From contig JAKAYF010000013.1 in the NCBI GenBank assembly GCA_021816465.1, positions 1 to 37,543 of the forward strand: a stretch of DNA of 37,543 nt, given 5' to 3'. This DNA comes from Nitrospirota bacterium. Its GTDB lineage: Bacteria; Nitrospirota; Leptospirillia; Leptospirillales; Leptospirillaceae. Shown in pieces: positions 1-7,996 of this stretch (the first letter of the stretch is position 1; every line of letters starts with the position of its first letter). Under the pieces are notes generated by a model. It was given only the letters and a program-made list of their open reading frames with translations. It was not told the DNA's origin and did not search any database. Made by a program: the position numbers and the translations under genes.

Positions 1-63
1 CGGAAAATTCTACTTGCTACTAACAGGGAGAGAGAGGAAAAAGCTTCAGGAAATCTCCTGTTA

Positions 64-93
64 TTGCCGTATCAGACCTGTTTGGCGTATAAT
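64..93 (+). promoter_or_regulatory. Sigma-70-type promoter before the ABC-F gene
   Basis: A TTGCCG hexamer at 64-69 is followed after 18 bases by a perfect TATAAT at 88-93. Transcription would start near 100, about 140 bases upstream of the ABC-F start codon, leaving a long leader. Assigned by sequence match only. Confidence 0.55.
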
Positions 94-107
94 GGAGCAG
101 TGATTCC

Positions 108-230
108 ATGGGAGCTTTTCTTGACTTCGCCGGCCACCAAAAAAGCACGGCAGAATATCTGGTGTTTGCCTTTTTCGTGAATTCCTGGCTCCTCTCCGAT
201 TCCCTCAAACAGACCTACAAGGACCCCTGA
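108..230 (+). CDS. Possible 40-residue leader ORF upstream of the ABC-F gene
   Basis: An ATG at 108 opens a 40-codon frame that ends in TGA at 228-230, seven bases before the ABC-F start codon. The predicted product has a hydrophobic middle (around residues 18-30) and no family that I recognise. If the promoter at 64-93 is used, transcription begins about eight bases before this ATG, so its upstream GGAG would not be in the mRNA and translation would be nearly leaderless. Some ABC-F antibiotic-resistance genes are controlled by leader peptides, which is why it is listed. It may equally be a chance frame. Confidence 0.2.
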   Translation: MGAFLDFAGHQKSTAEYLVFAFFVNSWLLSDSLKQTYKDP

Positions 231-237
231 AAAACTC

Positions 238-2199
238 ATGATCAGTCTTGTCAATCTTTCAAAGCACTATCCGACCCGCACACTCTTCGACAATCTCTCA
301 CTCAAGATCAGCCTTCGGGAACGGATGGCCATTGTAGGGCCCAACGGAGCCGGAAAGTCCTCTCTTCTGAAGATGATCGCAGGCCAGCTCGAACCCGACT
401 CCGGCCAGGTCATCCTCCCTGTCTCAGCCAGGATAGGCTATCTTCCGCAGGACCTTGAAATCGTATCCGACCGGACGGCGGTCGGCGAGGTCGTTGGGGG
501 GGATGCGACACTCATGGAGGTCGAAGATGAGATGAAGCGCATTGAGACCAGACTGTCGGACCCGGACTTCCAGGGTGACTCGGGATACGAAAAGATGCTT
601 GTCCGCTACGGAGACCTCCAGACCCGCTTCGGAGCCCTCGGTGGGTTCGAGCAGGAAGCCCGCGCCCGAAAGATTCTCAATGGTCTGAATTTTTCTTCCC
701 GGCAGATGGACATGCGGGTGGAAGAGCTCTCCGGAGGTTGGCGAATGAGGGTTGCCTTGGCCAAAACGCTCATCACCGACCCGGACATTCTTCTTCTTGA
801 CGAACCGACCAACCACCTTGATATTCCCTCCATCGAATGGCTCGAAGGTTTTCTCAATGAGTTCTCTGGATCGGTTCTCCTGATCTCCCATGACAGGACC
901 TTCATGAACAACGTCATCAACGGGGTGATTGAGCTTTCAAGCGGGCGCGCAACCGTCTACTCGGGCCACTACGACAGCTATCTCGAGGAAAAAGCCGCCA
1001 GACAGGAAGCACTCGAGACAGCCTACGAACGCCAGCAGGGAGAAATTGCCCGGATAGAATCCTTTGTCGAGCGTTTTCGGGCAAAGGCATCCAAGGCCAC
1101 CCAGGCACAGTCGCGGCTCAAGGCCCTCGAAAAGATGGAGAGGATCGAGCTTGATTCCCAGGAAAAGACCGTAAAATTCAAGTTTCCACAGCCACAGCGA
1201 TCGGGAAATATCGTTGTTTCACTGAAAGGGGTCACCAAGGGTTTTGAAGGCCGGACCATCATCCCCCCCCTCGACCTTGTCATCCACAGAAGCGTCAAGG
1301 TTGCTCTCGTAGGACCAAACGGAGCGGGCAAATCAACGCTTTTGAGAATGCTTGCAGGGGTCATGCATCCTGACCAGGGATCGATCATTCCCGGAGCCAA
1401 TGTCACCATCACCTATTTTGCCCAGCATCAGCTTGAAACGCTCGACCCCCATCATACGGTTCTTGAGTCCATGGAATCCCAGGCTCCCGACTCGGAAACA
1501 CAGACCAAGATCAGAAGCCTTCTCGGAGCCTTTCTCTTCCGAAAAGACGAGGTCACCAAAAAGGTCGGAGTCCTTTCCGGAGGAGAAAAAAGCCGTCTGG
1601 CCCTGGCGAGGATGCTTCTCGTCCCGGCAAATTTCATCCTGCTCGACGAACCGACCAACCATCTTGACATCGCCTCCCGGGAATGTCTCGAGTTTGCACT
1701 CCAGGCCTATGGAGGGACGCTCATCTTCATCACCCATGACCGCCATCTCATCGAAACGGTCGCAACGGACATCATCGAAGTCCTTCCCGGGAAAGTCACC
1801 CCCCTGTGGAATACCCCCTATGAAGCTTATGTCGCAAAAAGGCGGCTCGAAGCCGCTGGACAGCAAACGACACCAGCACTGACGCGGGAATCAGAGCAAC
1901 CGGGAAAGCCCCAAAGCGCCAAAAGCAGCCATCAACAGAAATCGGCGACAAACAGTTCAACGGGCCACGAACGGGAACTTCTGAAAATCCGGCTATCGAG
2001 GATCGAAGAGGAGATGGAAACCATCACCCGGAAGATCACCGCTTATGAAGAAGAAATTGCCGCACGCGTTTCGGGCCAAATGGATTACAAGGCCAAAAGC
2101 GATGTCAAAAAGATCGAGGTCAAGATCAATGAATCCAGAAAGTCCCTTGACGCCCTGACCTTGGAATGGGACAAGCTTGCCGAGATGATTTCGCAATAA
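238..2199 (+). CDS. ABC-F family ATP-binding protein (Uup/YheS-like)
   Basis: A 653-residue soluble twin-ATPase of the ABC-F class, whose members bind the ribosomal E site and act on stalled or difficult translation rather than in transport. Two nucleotide-binding domains are visible: Walker A at residues 34-41 and 359-367, signature LSGG at 164-167 and 446-449, and DEPTNHLD after each Walker B (188-195 and 470-477). The linker between them (about 245-320) is charged and helical, as in the family's P-site tRNA interaction motif. A basic stretch and a C-terminal coiled coil (about 585-653) resemble Uup. There are no membrane segments. ATG at 238 is chosen; the only purine-rich match, AAGGA, lies 14 bases upstream, rather far. 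The specific subfamily is not settled from sequence alone. Confidence 0.93.
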   Translation: MISLVNLSKHYPTRTLFDNLSLKISLRERMAIVGPNGAGKSSLLKMIAGQLEPDSGQVILPVSARIGYLPQDLEIVSDRTAVGEVVGGDATLMEVEDEMKRIETRLSDPDFQGDSGYEKMLVRYGDLQTRFGALGGFEQEARARKILNGLNFSSRQMDMRVEELSGGWRMRVALAKTLITDPDILLLDEPTNHLDIPSIEWLEGFLNEFSGSVLLISHDRTFMNNVINGVIELSSGRATVYSGHYDSYLEEKAARQEALETAYERQQGEIARIESFVERFRAKASKATQAQSRLKALEKMERIELDSQEKTVKFKFPQPQRSGNIVVSLKGVTKGFEGRTIIPPLDLVIHRSVKVALVGPNGAGKSTLLRMLAGVMHPDQGSIIPGANVTITYFAQHQLETLDPHHTVLESMESQAPDSETQTKIRSLLGAFLFRKDEVTKKVGVLSGGEKSRLALARMLLVPANFILLDEPTNHLDIASRECLEFALQAYGGTLIFITHDRHLIETVATDIIEVLPGKVTPLWNTPYEAYVAKRRLEAAGQQTTPALTRESEQPGKPQSAKSSHQQKSATNSSTGHERELLKIRLSRIEEEMETITRKITAYEEEIAARVSGQMDYKAKSDVKKIEVKINESRKSLDALTLEWDKLAEMISQ

Positions 2200-2220
2200 C
2201 AAGCCAACGGGAGAAAGAAC

Positions 2221-3111
2221 ATGCCAACGGATCAGAAAAAATCTTCCCTCGAACAAGCTCCTGTCGTTGTTTTTTACCACCAGGACTGCTCCGACGGTTT
2301 TGGGGCCGCCCTTTCTGCATGGCTCCGGCATGAGGGGAAAAAGCCGATCACACTGACTCCCCTGTCTTACGGAGATCCTCTTCCCAGCCTCCCATCAGGA
2401 TCAGACGTCTACATTCTCGACTTTTCGCTTCCGGTCCCGGTGTTCCTTGAACTCAGGAAAAACAACCTCCGGGTTTCCATGATCGACCACCATCAAACAG
2501 CCCAGGAAAATTACGGAAAAACCTTTGAAGAAGATCCCGACATCATCTTCGACATGAACCATTCGGGAGCCGCCCTGGCCTGGCTTCACTTTCACCCGGG
2601 AACCGAGCTGCCGGCACTGATCCGCTATATCGAAGACAAGGATCTCTGGAGATGGAATCTCCCGGGAAGTCTTGAAATCAATTCGGCACTGGCATCCTAT
2701 CCAATGGATTTTGCCCTCTGGAACCGTTTTCTTGTCGAGCTTGAAAGCAGCCCCCCCGAAAACACCGATCTTTACAAGGAAGGCTCCGCCATATTGCGCT
2801 ATCAGGGAAGGCTGCTTGACCAGGCAATCAGGAACACAGGCACACTCGGAAGACTTGATGGCGGAGAGGTTGGTTTTTTTGTGAACAGCCCGATTCTGAA
2901 CTCTGAAATTGGAGGAAGGGCCAAGACACTCAACAGCATGGTCGGAATCTGGTCGGTCAAACCCGACGGACGCGTCTCGTACAGTCTCAGGTCAAGTGAG
3001 TCAGGCCCGGATGTCTCCCGGATCGCCCAGCGCTTCGGGGGAGGTGGCCATAAAAGGGCCGCAGGGTTCATCGTCGACCGGATCATTCACACACCGATCC
3101 CACCAAAATAA
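2221..3111 (+). CDS. DHH/DHHA1-family phosphoesterase
   Basis: A 296-residue protein of the DHH superfamily, which holds NrnA-type oligoribonucleases, c-di-AMP/pAp phosphodiesterases and RecJ-like nucleases. Metal-binding motifs are in order: HQDCSDG at 20-26, LDFS with D67, and the DHH motif at 89-91. The C-terminal DHHA1 substrate-binding domain ends with GGGGHKRAAGF from about 273. The ATG at 2221 has GGGAGAAAG just upstream. It follows the ABC-F gene by 21 bases and probably shares its transcript. Substrate cannot be told from sequence; the N-terminal HxDCSDG form is typical of the wider DHH phosphoesterases that act on short RNA or nucleotides. Confidence 0.88.
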   Translation: MPTDQKKSSLEQAPVVVFYHQDCSDGFGAALSAWLRHEGKKPITLTPLSYGDPLPSLPSGSDVYILDFSLPVPVFLELRKNNLRVSMIDHHQTAQENYGKTFEEDPDIIFDMNHSGAALAWLHFHPGTELPALIRYIEDKDLWRWNLPGSLEINSALASYPMDFALWNRFLVELESSPPENTDLYKEGSAILRYQGRLLDQAIRNTGTLGRLDGGEVGFFVNSPILNSEIGGRAKTLNSMVGIWSVKPDGRVSYSLRSSESGPDVSRIAQRFGGGGHKRAAGFIVDRIIHTPIPPK

Positions 3112-3140
3112 AAAAAGGGGGAGCATCGCCCCCCCCTTTT
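3112..3140. terminator. Bidirectional rho-independent terminator
   Basis: An A-tract and five Gs (3113-3121) pair with five or more Cs and a T-tract (3131-3140) around a short loop. It lies between the stop of the plus-strand DHH gene and the stop of the minus-strand hsp20 gene, so it can serve both. Confidence 0.8.
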
Positions 3141-3166
3141 CTGCAACCGCTCAAACCCTCTTTCGA

Positions 3167-3640
3167 TCAGCCGACCTGAATCTCGACAATCTTCGGCTTG
3201 GCCTCCGCCCGCTTTCCGATCCGGACATTTAAAACACCGTCCTGCATCTGGGCTGAAACCGAAGCACCGTCAGCATCATCCGGCATGACAAAAGACCGGT
3301 AGAACTTCCCGGTAATCCGCTCGATCCGGTGATAGGTCTTCCCGTCTCCTTCTTCCGTCTTCCGGTTACGCTCACCGGAAATGACGAGAACCCCATTCTC
3401 GATAACAACCTTCACGTCCTCCTTCTTGACGTCAGGGATCTCGGCGACCACATGATAAGCGGAATCATCCTCCGAGATATCAACGACCGGTGCCCAATTC
3501 GCCACCGAGATCTCCGGCTTTTTCAATTCGCCGCTTTCCCTTCTCTCGAACGGACGGGCAAAAACCGGAGTCAAACGACGTCCAAGTGCCTCAAGTTCCC
3601 TGACAGGATCCCAACGGAGCGTACCATTTAGCGTGTTCAT
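3167..3640 (-). CDS. Small heat-shock protein, Hsp20/alpha-crystallin family
   Basis: A 157-residue ATP-independent holdase chaperone that binds unfolding proteins in the cytoplasm as a large oligomer. The N-terminal arm (1-45) is variable. The alpha-crystallin domain runs from about 47 to 148, with the conserved AEIPDVKKEDVKV-type strand (66-78), ENGVLVISGER (81-91) and the GVLNVRI strand (135-141). The C-terminal IVEI at about 151-154 is the I-x-I oligomerisation motif. ATG at 3640 has GGAGG seven bases upstream. The leader holds a short GGCCC/GGGCC stem, which could affect translation. Convergent with the DHH gene; downstream of the pseudouridine synthase on the same strand, 60 bases away. 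Confidence 0.93.
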   Translation of the reverse strand: MNTLNGTLRWDPVRELEALGRRLTPVFARPFERRESGELKKPEISVANWAPVVDISEDDSAYHVVAEIPDVKKEDVKVVIENGVLVISGERNRKTEEGDGKTYHRIERITGKFYRSFVMPDDADGASVSAQMQDGVLNVRIGKRAEAKPKIVEIQVG

Positions 3641-3700
3641 CTGAAACCTCCAATCAATCAGGCCCCAACACCGGGCCGCTGTTTAATCTTATAGGGGCAA

Positions 3701-4573
3701 TCAACTCATCTGCCCGCCACCTTTGGGGAGATCCCCCGCTTCTTTCACCCCTATTATATCCCCTCTTTTTATTCTGTCAAGGATTATGTCAAGAACAAAA
3801 CCCTCCCCGCCAACAAAGTGCGATGTCACATCCCAGAGTCCACCAATCTGCCTCATCCCTTCTTCCCCCAGACAAAGATCCCCAAAACGGATCCTGATCA
3901 GATGGAGAACCGTATAGCCAAGAGACGAGAGTATTTTTCGGATTTCCCTGTTTTTCCCTTCGCAAAGGGTTATCTCGAGCCAGGTTGTCCTCTCGTTGTT
4001 CCTTGTGACCTCGACCGTCGGAGCCATGAACCCCCAAGGTCTGCCTGCATCCCCTCTTCTCAGAATCTCAAGGTCTTTTTCTTTCAGTGCCGGCCTGACC
4101 TGAACACGGTAGGTTTTAGGAATCTCCATCGCGGGATCAAGAAGCGCGGAGAGGATTCCCGGGCGAGTCGTCAAAAGAATCAGTCCGGAAGAAGCCATAT
4201 CAAGCCGCCCAACTGGAGAGAGCTTTCCCTCAAATCCGCTCTCCTGCCCCCACCTGCTTTTTTCGATCAGACGGTCCAGTTCCCTCTCCCTTCTGGACGG
4301 ATCCTGACCAACGAGGATTCCTCTGGGCTTATTCATGGCCAGAACTAAAAAAGGCGAGGAAGAAAAGGGTTTCCCGTCGAGCAGGATCGCAGGAAGTTCC
4401 CCCGGGGGAGCCGATAGCGTCACATCAGGAGAAGAAACAGGTCGGCCATTAACCGATACCCTCCCCTCCTTAATCATTCTGGCCGCTTCTGATCGGGTAG
4501 CGACCCCCGATTTGGAAAACCACCGATCGATCGTATGCGCAATTTTTTGAGCCTGGGACTTTGGCCGGTTCAA
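3701..4573 (-). CDS. RsuA/RluB-family pseudouridine synthase
   Basis: A 290-residue enzyme that isomerises uridine to pseudouridine in rRNA (16S by RsuA or 23S by RluB/E/F relatives). An S4 RNA-binding domain lies at about 14-70 (SKSGVATRSEAARMI... VNGRPV). The catalytic motif is GRLDMASSGLILLT at 122-135 with nucleophile D125; most homologues have T or S then GL, so AS-S here is a mild variant. The C-terminal half carries the EGKNREIRKI motif. About 45 residues extend beyond the usual core end. The start is TTG at 4573, supported by GAGAGG six bases upstream; no ATG is available nearby. The target base cannot be predicted. Confidence 0.88.
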   Translation of the reverse strand: MNRPKSQAQKIAHTIDRWFSKSGVATRSEAARMIKEGRVSVNGRPVSSPDVTLSAPPGELPAILLDGKPFSSSPFLVLAMNKPRGILVGQDPSRRERELDRLIEKSRWGQESGFEGKLSPVGRLDMASSGLILLTTRPGILSALLDPAMEIPKTYRVQVRPALKEKDLEILRRGDAGRPWGFMAPTVEVTRNNERTTWLEITLCEGKNREIRKILSSLGYTVLHLIRIRFGDLCLGEEGMRQIGGLWDVTSHFVGGEGFVLDIILDRIKRGDIIGVKEAGDLPKGGGQMS

Positions 4574-4642
4574 TCAAAACCTCTCTTTTTAAAATTCATA
4601 CATCAAGCATCAATCTTCTAAAAAACCTGAAAAAGACTGTTT

Positions 4643-4660
4643 TAAGTCAAATAAGTCAAA
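4643..4660 (+). repeat. Tandem 9-bp direct repeat (TAAGTCAAA x2)
   Basis: Two exact back-to-back copies at 4643-4651 and 4652-4660 in the AT-rich divergent region between the pseudouridine synthase and the transglycosylase. Read on the minus strand each copy is TTTGACTTA, containing a TTGACT that resembles a -35 box for the pseudouridine synthase gene. Could be a -35 region or a binding site for a regulator. Confidence 0.4.
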
Positions 4661-4704
4661 TTTTCTCTTTAATCAAGCACCAGATCGAATAATCTCGCTT
4701 TTTC

Positions 4705-4734
4705 TTGACCAGGCTCAACAGATCGAATTATAAT
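4705..4734 (+). promoter_or_regulatory. Sigma-70-type promoter for the transglycosylase gene
   Basis: TTGACC at 4705-4710 and TATAAT at 4729-4734, separated by 18 bases. The predicted start of transcription is about 60 bases before the ATG at 4802. Confidence 0.7.
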
Positions 4735-4801
4735 GGAGGAACCTAAGAGATAAAATTTTGGATTCCCTGTGGAATTCGTTCGAAAAACCGAAAGGAATAC
4801 C

Positions 4802-5416
4802 ATGAGCTGGCTTATAACCCAGTCCGTGTCCTGGTGTATTGGGGCACATCTTCTGACATCATCAGTTCCCTATCAGGCAACCATTACAAAAATCGCCTGT
4901 ACGCATCACGTGAATCCAACACTGGTCGCCGCCATTATCCAGAAAGAATCCGGGTTCCATCGGCGAAAAAGACGGGTTGAGCCCGCCATTCACGACATTT
5001 CAAGGGGACTTATGCAGATCACCCTCGGAACAGCAAGAATGATGGGTTTCCGGGGAAACCCCCGCAAGCTTTATTCCCCATTGGTCAATATCCGGTATGG
5101 AGTCCGTTATCTGGCTTATTTGCTGAAACGATACCCTTCGGGAGAGGATGCTATTGCGGCCTATAATGATGGACACCCCCACTTCAGGCGGGGACACTAT
5201 GTCAACTCAAGAGGGGGATATTCTGTCCAGCGCTACGTCAGCGATGTCCTCAGGAACACCAAAAATCTCATGATCGCATCTGTCGAGAACTGGGATCTGG
5301 GAAACCATCTGGGATTCATGGGGGAACGCCCACCCTCACTTAACTCCAGATGGCTTCTGGCCGATATTGGTCTTTCCGGGAATAACCATCCTGGGAGTGG
5401 CAGGACGGGTTTTTAG
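4802..5416 (+). CDS. Lytic transglycosylase (SLT domain)
   Basis: A 204-residue peptidoglycan-cleaving enzyme. A hydrophobic N-terminus (about 1-26) suggests export to the periplasm, though it lacks the usual basic start. The SLT fold shows catalytic E49 in QKESGF, GLMQITLGTA (69-78), the NIRYGVRYLAYL helix (96-107) and AAYNDG (119-124). The ATG at 4802 is preferred over a GTG at 4769 because AAAGGA sits five bases before it and the short extension has no such site. Its promoter is directly upstream. The last 81 bases overlap the tail of a small membrane-protein gene on the other strand. Confidence 0.85.
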   Translation: MSWLITQSVSWCIGAHLLTSSVPYQATITKIACTHHVNPTLVAAIIQKESGFHRRKRRVEPAIHDISRGLMQITLGTARMMGFRGNPRKLYSPLVNIRYGVRYLAYLLKRYPSGEDAIAAYNDGHPHFRRGHYVNSRGGYSVQRYVSDVLRNTKNLMIASVENWDLGNHLGFMGERPPSLNSRWLLADIGLSGNNHPGSGRTGF

Positions 5417-5659
5417 GTGGGTATTCCTGTAGTTGAAATAGGCGCCGGCGTTGGCGATAAATGCGTCGGCACCTGATTCCATCTTTCGGTGCTCCATCGA
5501 TTCGTAAAAAAGAACAAGACCGGCCAGCATCACGGTTCCGCCGAGTGTCAGGGCAACGACTGAACGTATTTGATGGCGGATCCCAAGGCCTATGACAAGA
5601 GAAACCACTCCCAGAGCGATTATCAGAGTCGAAAGGCTTAAAAACAGAAGCATTGTCAT
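5336..5659 (-). CDS. Small membrane protein of unknown function, two TM helices
   Basis: A 107-residue protein not assigned to any family. Two hydrophobic helices, about 3-26 and 33-52, are followed by a polar C-terminal half rich in basic residues. ATG at 5659 is preceded by GAGGGGG at good spacing. The 3' end overlaps the transglycosylase gene by 81 bases in convergent orientation. An overlapping reading frame in the same place lacks hydrophobic segments and a ribosome site, so this frame is preferred. A possible promoter upstream on the minus strand has TTGCTA and TAGATT 17 bases apart. Confidence 0.6.
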   Translation of the reverse strand: MTMLLFLSLSTLIIALGVVSLVIGLGIRHQIRSVVALTLGGTVMLAGLVLFYESMEHRKMESGADAFIANAGAYFNYRNTHLKTRPATPRMVIPGKTNIGQKPSGVK

Positions 5660-5750
5660 CTTTTTCCCCCTCGTCCATCGGGTTTTCTTCCTGAATTCTC
5701 CACCTTCTCCAATCTAGCGTGTTAATAGAGTATTAGCAAGGGCAGGAGCA

Positions 5751-7172
5751 TCACCCAAGGTTCTCCAATGACTCTTTTACAACAAGATTCAGATGCCCGC
5801 TTCCAGAGGAAGACCCTTCTCGTCTCTGGATAAAAGCCCTGACCATCACCCGCCTGACCGGAAGAGAAAGGAGAAGATCTACCATCGGGTCGCTCGAAAG
5901 CGTCTTTAAAAGCGGATCCCAAACCAGAAGGCCCCTCTTCTGAAAGTCAGAAGGATTTTCAGGGCGGGTATCCCTTGAGGCAATATCAATTCTCAAGTCT
6001 CCTTCAGACAACCCCAGCGACAAGCAAATCTCTTTTTCCCGGGAACTGACTGAAAGCTCTTCAGGAAAGAGCGTCTGGACCCTCTCTGCCCGCCACTCAG
6101 ACTCATAGACAAGCTCCCACTGTTTCTTTCTCGAAAGAAACGACGACCACTTCTCCCCCAGAGCTTTCCTGAGCGGGTTGGGATCCTTCCTCCAGAGACG
6201 GACCGACTCAATCAGAAAGTGATCGGTAAGACACAAATAATCATCCAGATGCTCAAGAGGATTCCCCGGAGACAGAAGGTCGACCGTCTCCCCCAGCACC
6301 CCCTCGAGAGACATGTCGAACAGCCTGGTAGTCCGGTGAAAGTAGATCTGCTGATACATGAAAGAGCGGATCACGAGGAATATCTCAAGGGCACCTAACC
6401 CCGCACGGTGAAAAGAAAGGTACTTTTCCTCAAATCGGGTATAAAAAAGGATCCGATCAAGATCGATCGGCCCAATGGAAACGCCGCACATGTATGAGTC
6501 CCGGAGGATGTAATCAAGGTTGTCGACCGTAAACAGACCGGAAAAAAGTGGCTTCAGCCGCTTGATGAATTCTGGTGGCTCAGGAATGGAAAGATCCTGT
6601 CGGCTCCCCTTTCCGACAAGGTAGGCCACCCAATCGGCAGAGAGGCTCTCACCGGACAAGAAGTGCCCCGATGGAGACCGGTCAAGATTTTCAATCACCC
6701 CTCTCATCGGCCCCCGGATAATCTCCTGACTCAGCCGTTCATGAGAGATTCCGAAGCGATCCTTGAGAACATGGTCATCATAAAAATGGCAGAATGGACC
6801 ATGGCCACTATCATGGAAAAGTGCCGATACACGGAGAAGGGATTCAAACAGGGAGGGGGAGAGCACGTCCGGGAAACTTTCATTGAATCCGGGATACAGA
6901 TGCGCGGCGAAGCGCCCGGCAATGTGCATCGCCCCCAGGGAATGAACGAACCGGCTGTGTTCCGCCGATGGAAAAACCAGCCTTGCGCTTTGAAGCTGCA
7001 GGATCGAACGAAGACGCTGTATCCAGTCGGAATCGATCAGATCCCTTTCAGAAGAGCGATCAGGTCGAACCGGCTTGGATACAAAGGGAATATAACCGTG
7101 TATCGGATCGGAAAAAAGAGAAACATCCGAAAGATGGGAAAGATTGGGGTGGAGGCCCTCGTTCCTGGACAT
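5751..7172 (-). CDS. HD-domain phosphohydrolase (dNTPase/SAMHD1-like)
   Basis: A 473-residue metal-dependent phosphohydrolase related to dGTP triphosphohydrolases. The N-terminus has SDPIHGYI (21-28), typical of this subgroup, then the first metal His in EHSRFVHSLG (H72, H77), and the HD pair in LFHDSGHGPF (H120, D121, H124). A second conserved stretch, DNLDYILRDSYMCG, lies further on. Substrate is likely a deoxynucleotide but this is family inference. ATG at 7172 is chosen because GGGGAGG lies five bases upstream; an in-frame ATG at 7250 would lie inside the RNase P RNA and is rejected. The start is only 16 bases after the RNase P RNA 3' end, so the two are probably transcribed together. Confidence 0.86.
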   Translation of the reverse strand: MSRNEGLHPNLSHLSDVSLFSDPIHGYIPFVSKPVRPDRSSERDLIDSDWIQRLRSILQLQSARLVFPSAEHSRFVHSLGAMHIAGRFAAHLYPGFNESFPDVLSPSLFESLLRVSALFHDSGHGPFCHFYDDHVLKDRFGISHERLSQEIIRGPMRGVIENLDRSPSGHFLSGESLSADWVAYLVGKGSRQDLSIPEPPEFIKRLKPLFSGLFTVDNLDYILRDSYMCGVSIGPIDLDRILFYTRFEEKYLSFHRAGLGALEIFLVIRSFMYQQIYFHRTTRLFDMSLEGVLGETVDLLSPGNPLEHLDDYLCLTDHFLIESVRLWRKDPNPLRKALGEKWSSFLSRKKQWELVYESEWRAERVQTLFPEELSVSSREKEICLSLGLSEGDLRIDIASRDTRPENPSDFQKRGLLVWDPLLKTLSSDPMVDLLLSLPVRRVMVRAFIQRREGSSSGSGHLNLVVKESLENLG

Positions 7173-7188
7173 AAACCTCCCCGGGTCC

Positions 7189-7565
7189 GTGAAAGATGTT
7201 CGTAAGCCGAGTTCTGTCATACCTCCCCCGAAAGGAAGGTGGGTGACCATTACTCTAGGCGAAAAGTTACCCTTTCGCTCAAGCGACCTTACCCGGGAGC
7301 ATAGACCGGGCCAATCTTATCCCTTGCGGGAGCGCCCCCCTATTTGGTCTTGCACCAGGCGGGGTTTACCATGCCGTCCCTGTCACCAGGTCCGCGGTGA
7401 GCTCTTACCTCGCCTTTTCACCCTTACCCGGACGAATCCGGGCGGTATTTTTTCTGTGGCACTTTCCTTCCCGTCACCGGGACTGGGAGTTACCCAGCGC
7501 CTCGCCCTGTGGTGCTCGGACTTTCCTCCCGGACGAATCCGGGCGGCCACCTGAACATCTTTCAC
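7189..7565 (-). ncRNA. rnpB: RNase P RNA, bacterial type A
   Basis: The catalytic RNA that trims tRNA 5' leaders. On the minus strand the hallmark GAGGAAAGUCC-type core (here GGAGGAAAGTCCGAGC, near 7515-7531), the later GGGTAAGGGTGAAAAGG segment (around 7412-7428) and the 3' CAGAACTCGGCTTACG (around 7200) are present in order. The ends are set by the P1 helix: a 13-base arm at 7553-7565 is perfectly complementary to 7189-7201. Helices P3 and P12 appear to be capped by identical 19-base UUCG hairpins (7528-7546 and 7427-7445). Ends are inferred from P1 and may be off by a few bases. It lies 26 bases after the RNase HI-like gene. Confidence 0.96.
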
Positions 7566-7591
7566 TGGACCCGGAGAAGAAATCCGGAAAA

Positions 7592-7996
7592 CTACCGGGA
7601 GGGGAATGCCTGGTCAAGAGCCATGTTGGCCAGTGCATCCGCCCGTTTGTTCTGCTCCCGTGGGACATGTTCAAAAGAAATCCGGTCAAATCGGCCGGAC
7701 AGTTCCATCACTTTCTGGTACAGGGGAAAAAGCCCGGGACTTTTGACCTTGTAACGCCCTGTTACCTGCCGGATCACAAGCTCGGAGTCAGCCCGGACCA
7801 CCAGCTGCCGCACACCCAGCTCAAGTGCTGCGCCCAAACCCGCAACCATCGCTTGATACTCAGCGACATTGTTCGTACCGTCAGGAAGCCTTTTCCCCTC
7901 TTCCCCGATACATTTTCCCGACTCGTCCACAAGAGTCCAGCCAAAAGACGATGGTCCGGGATTTCCTCGGGAGGCACCATCGCAGTAGAGGATCAA
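7592..7996 (-). CDS. RNase HI-like protein
   Basis: A 134-residue RNase H-fold protein that probably cleaves RNA in RNA-DNA hybrids. The four acidic catalytic positions are present: D6 in YCDGASRGNPG, E46 in NNVAEYQA, D70 in VRADSEL and D120 in NKRADALAN. It matches the short RNase HI type, without the basic handle of the E. coli enzyme, and is close to the RNase H-like domain found in many non-enteric bacteria. The start is TTG at 7996, which overlaps the TGA of the upstream zinc-ribbon gene (TTGA) and has GGGAAGG just before it; the frame stays open further upstream but that part lies inside the other gene. Translational coupling is likely. Confidence 0.87.
   Translation of the reverse strand: MILYCDGASRGNPGPSSFGWTLVDESGKCIGEEGKRLPDGTNNVAEYQAMVAGLGAALELGVRQLVVRADSELVIRQVTGRYKVKSPGLFPLYQKVMELSGRFDRISFEHVPREQNKRADALANMALDQAFPSR

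Noticed and set aside
7427-7546. Two exact 19-base repeats considered as CRISPR repeats or mobile-element ends
   Set aside because: They are two stable stems inside RNase P RNA; there is no third copy and no array spacing.
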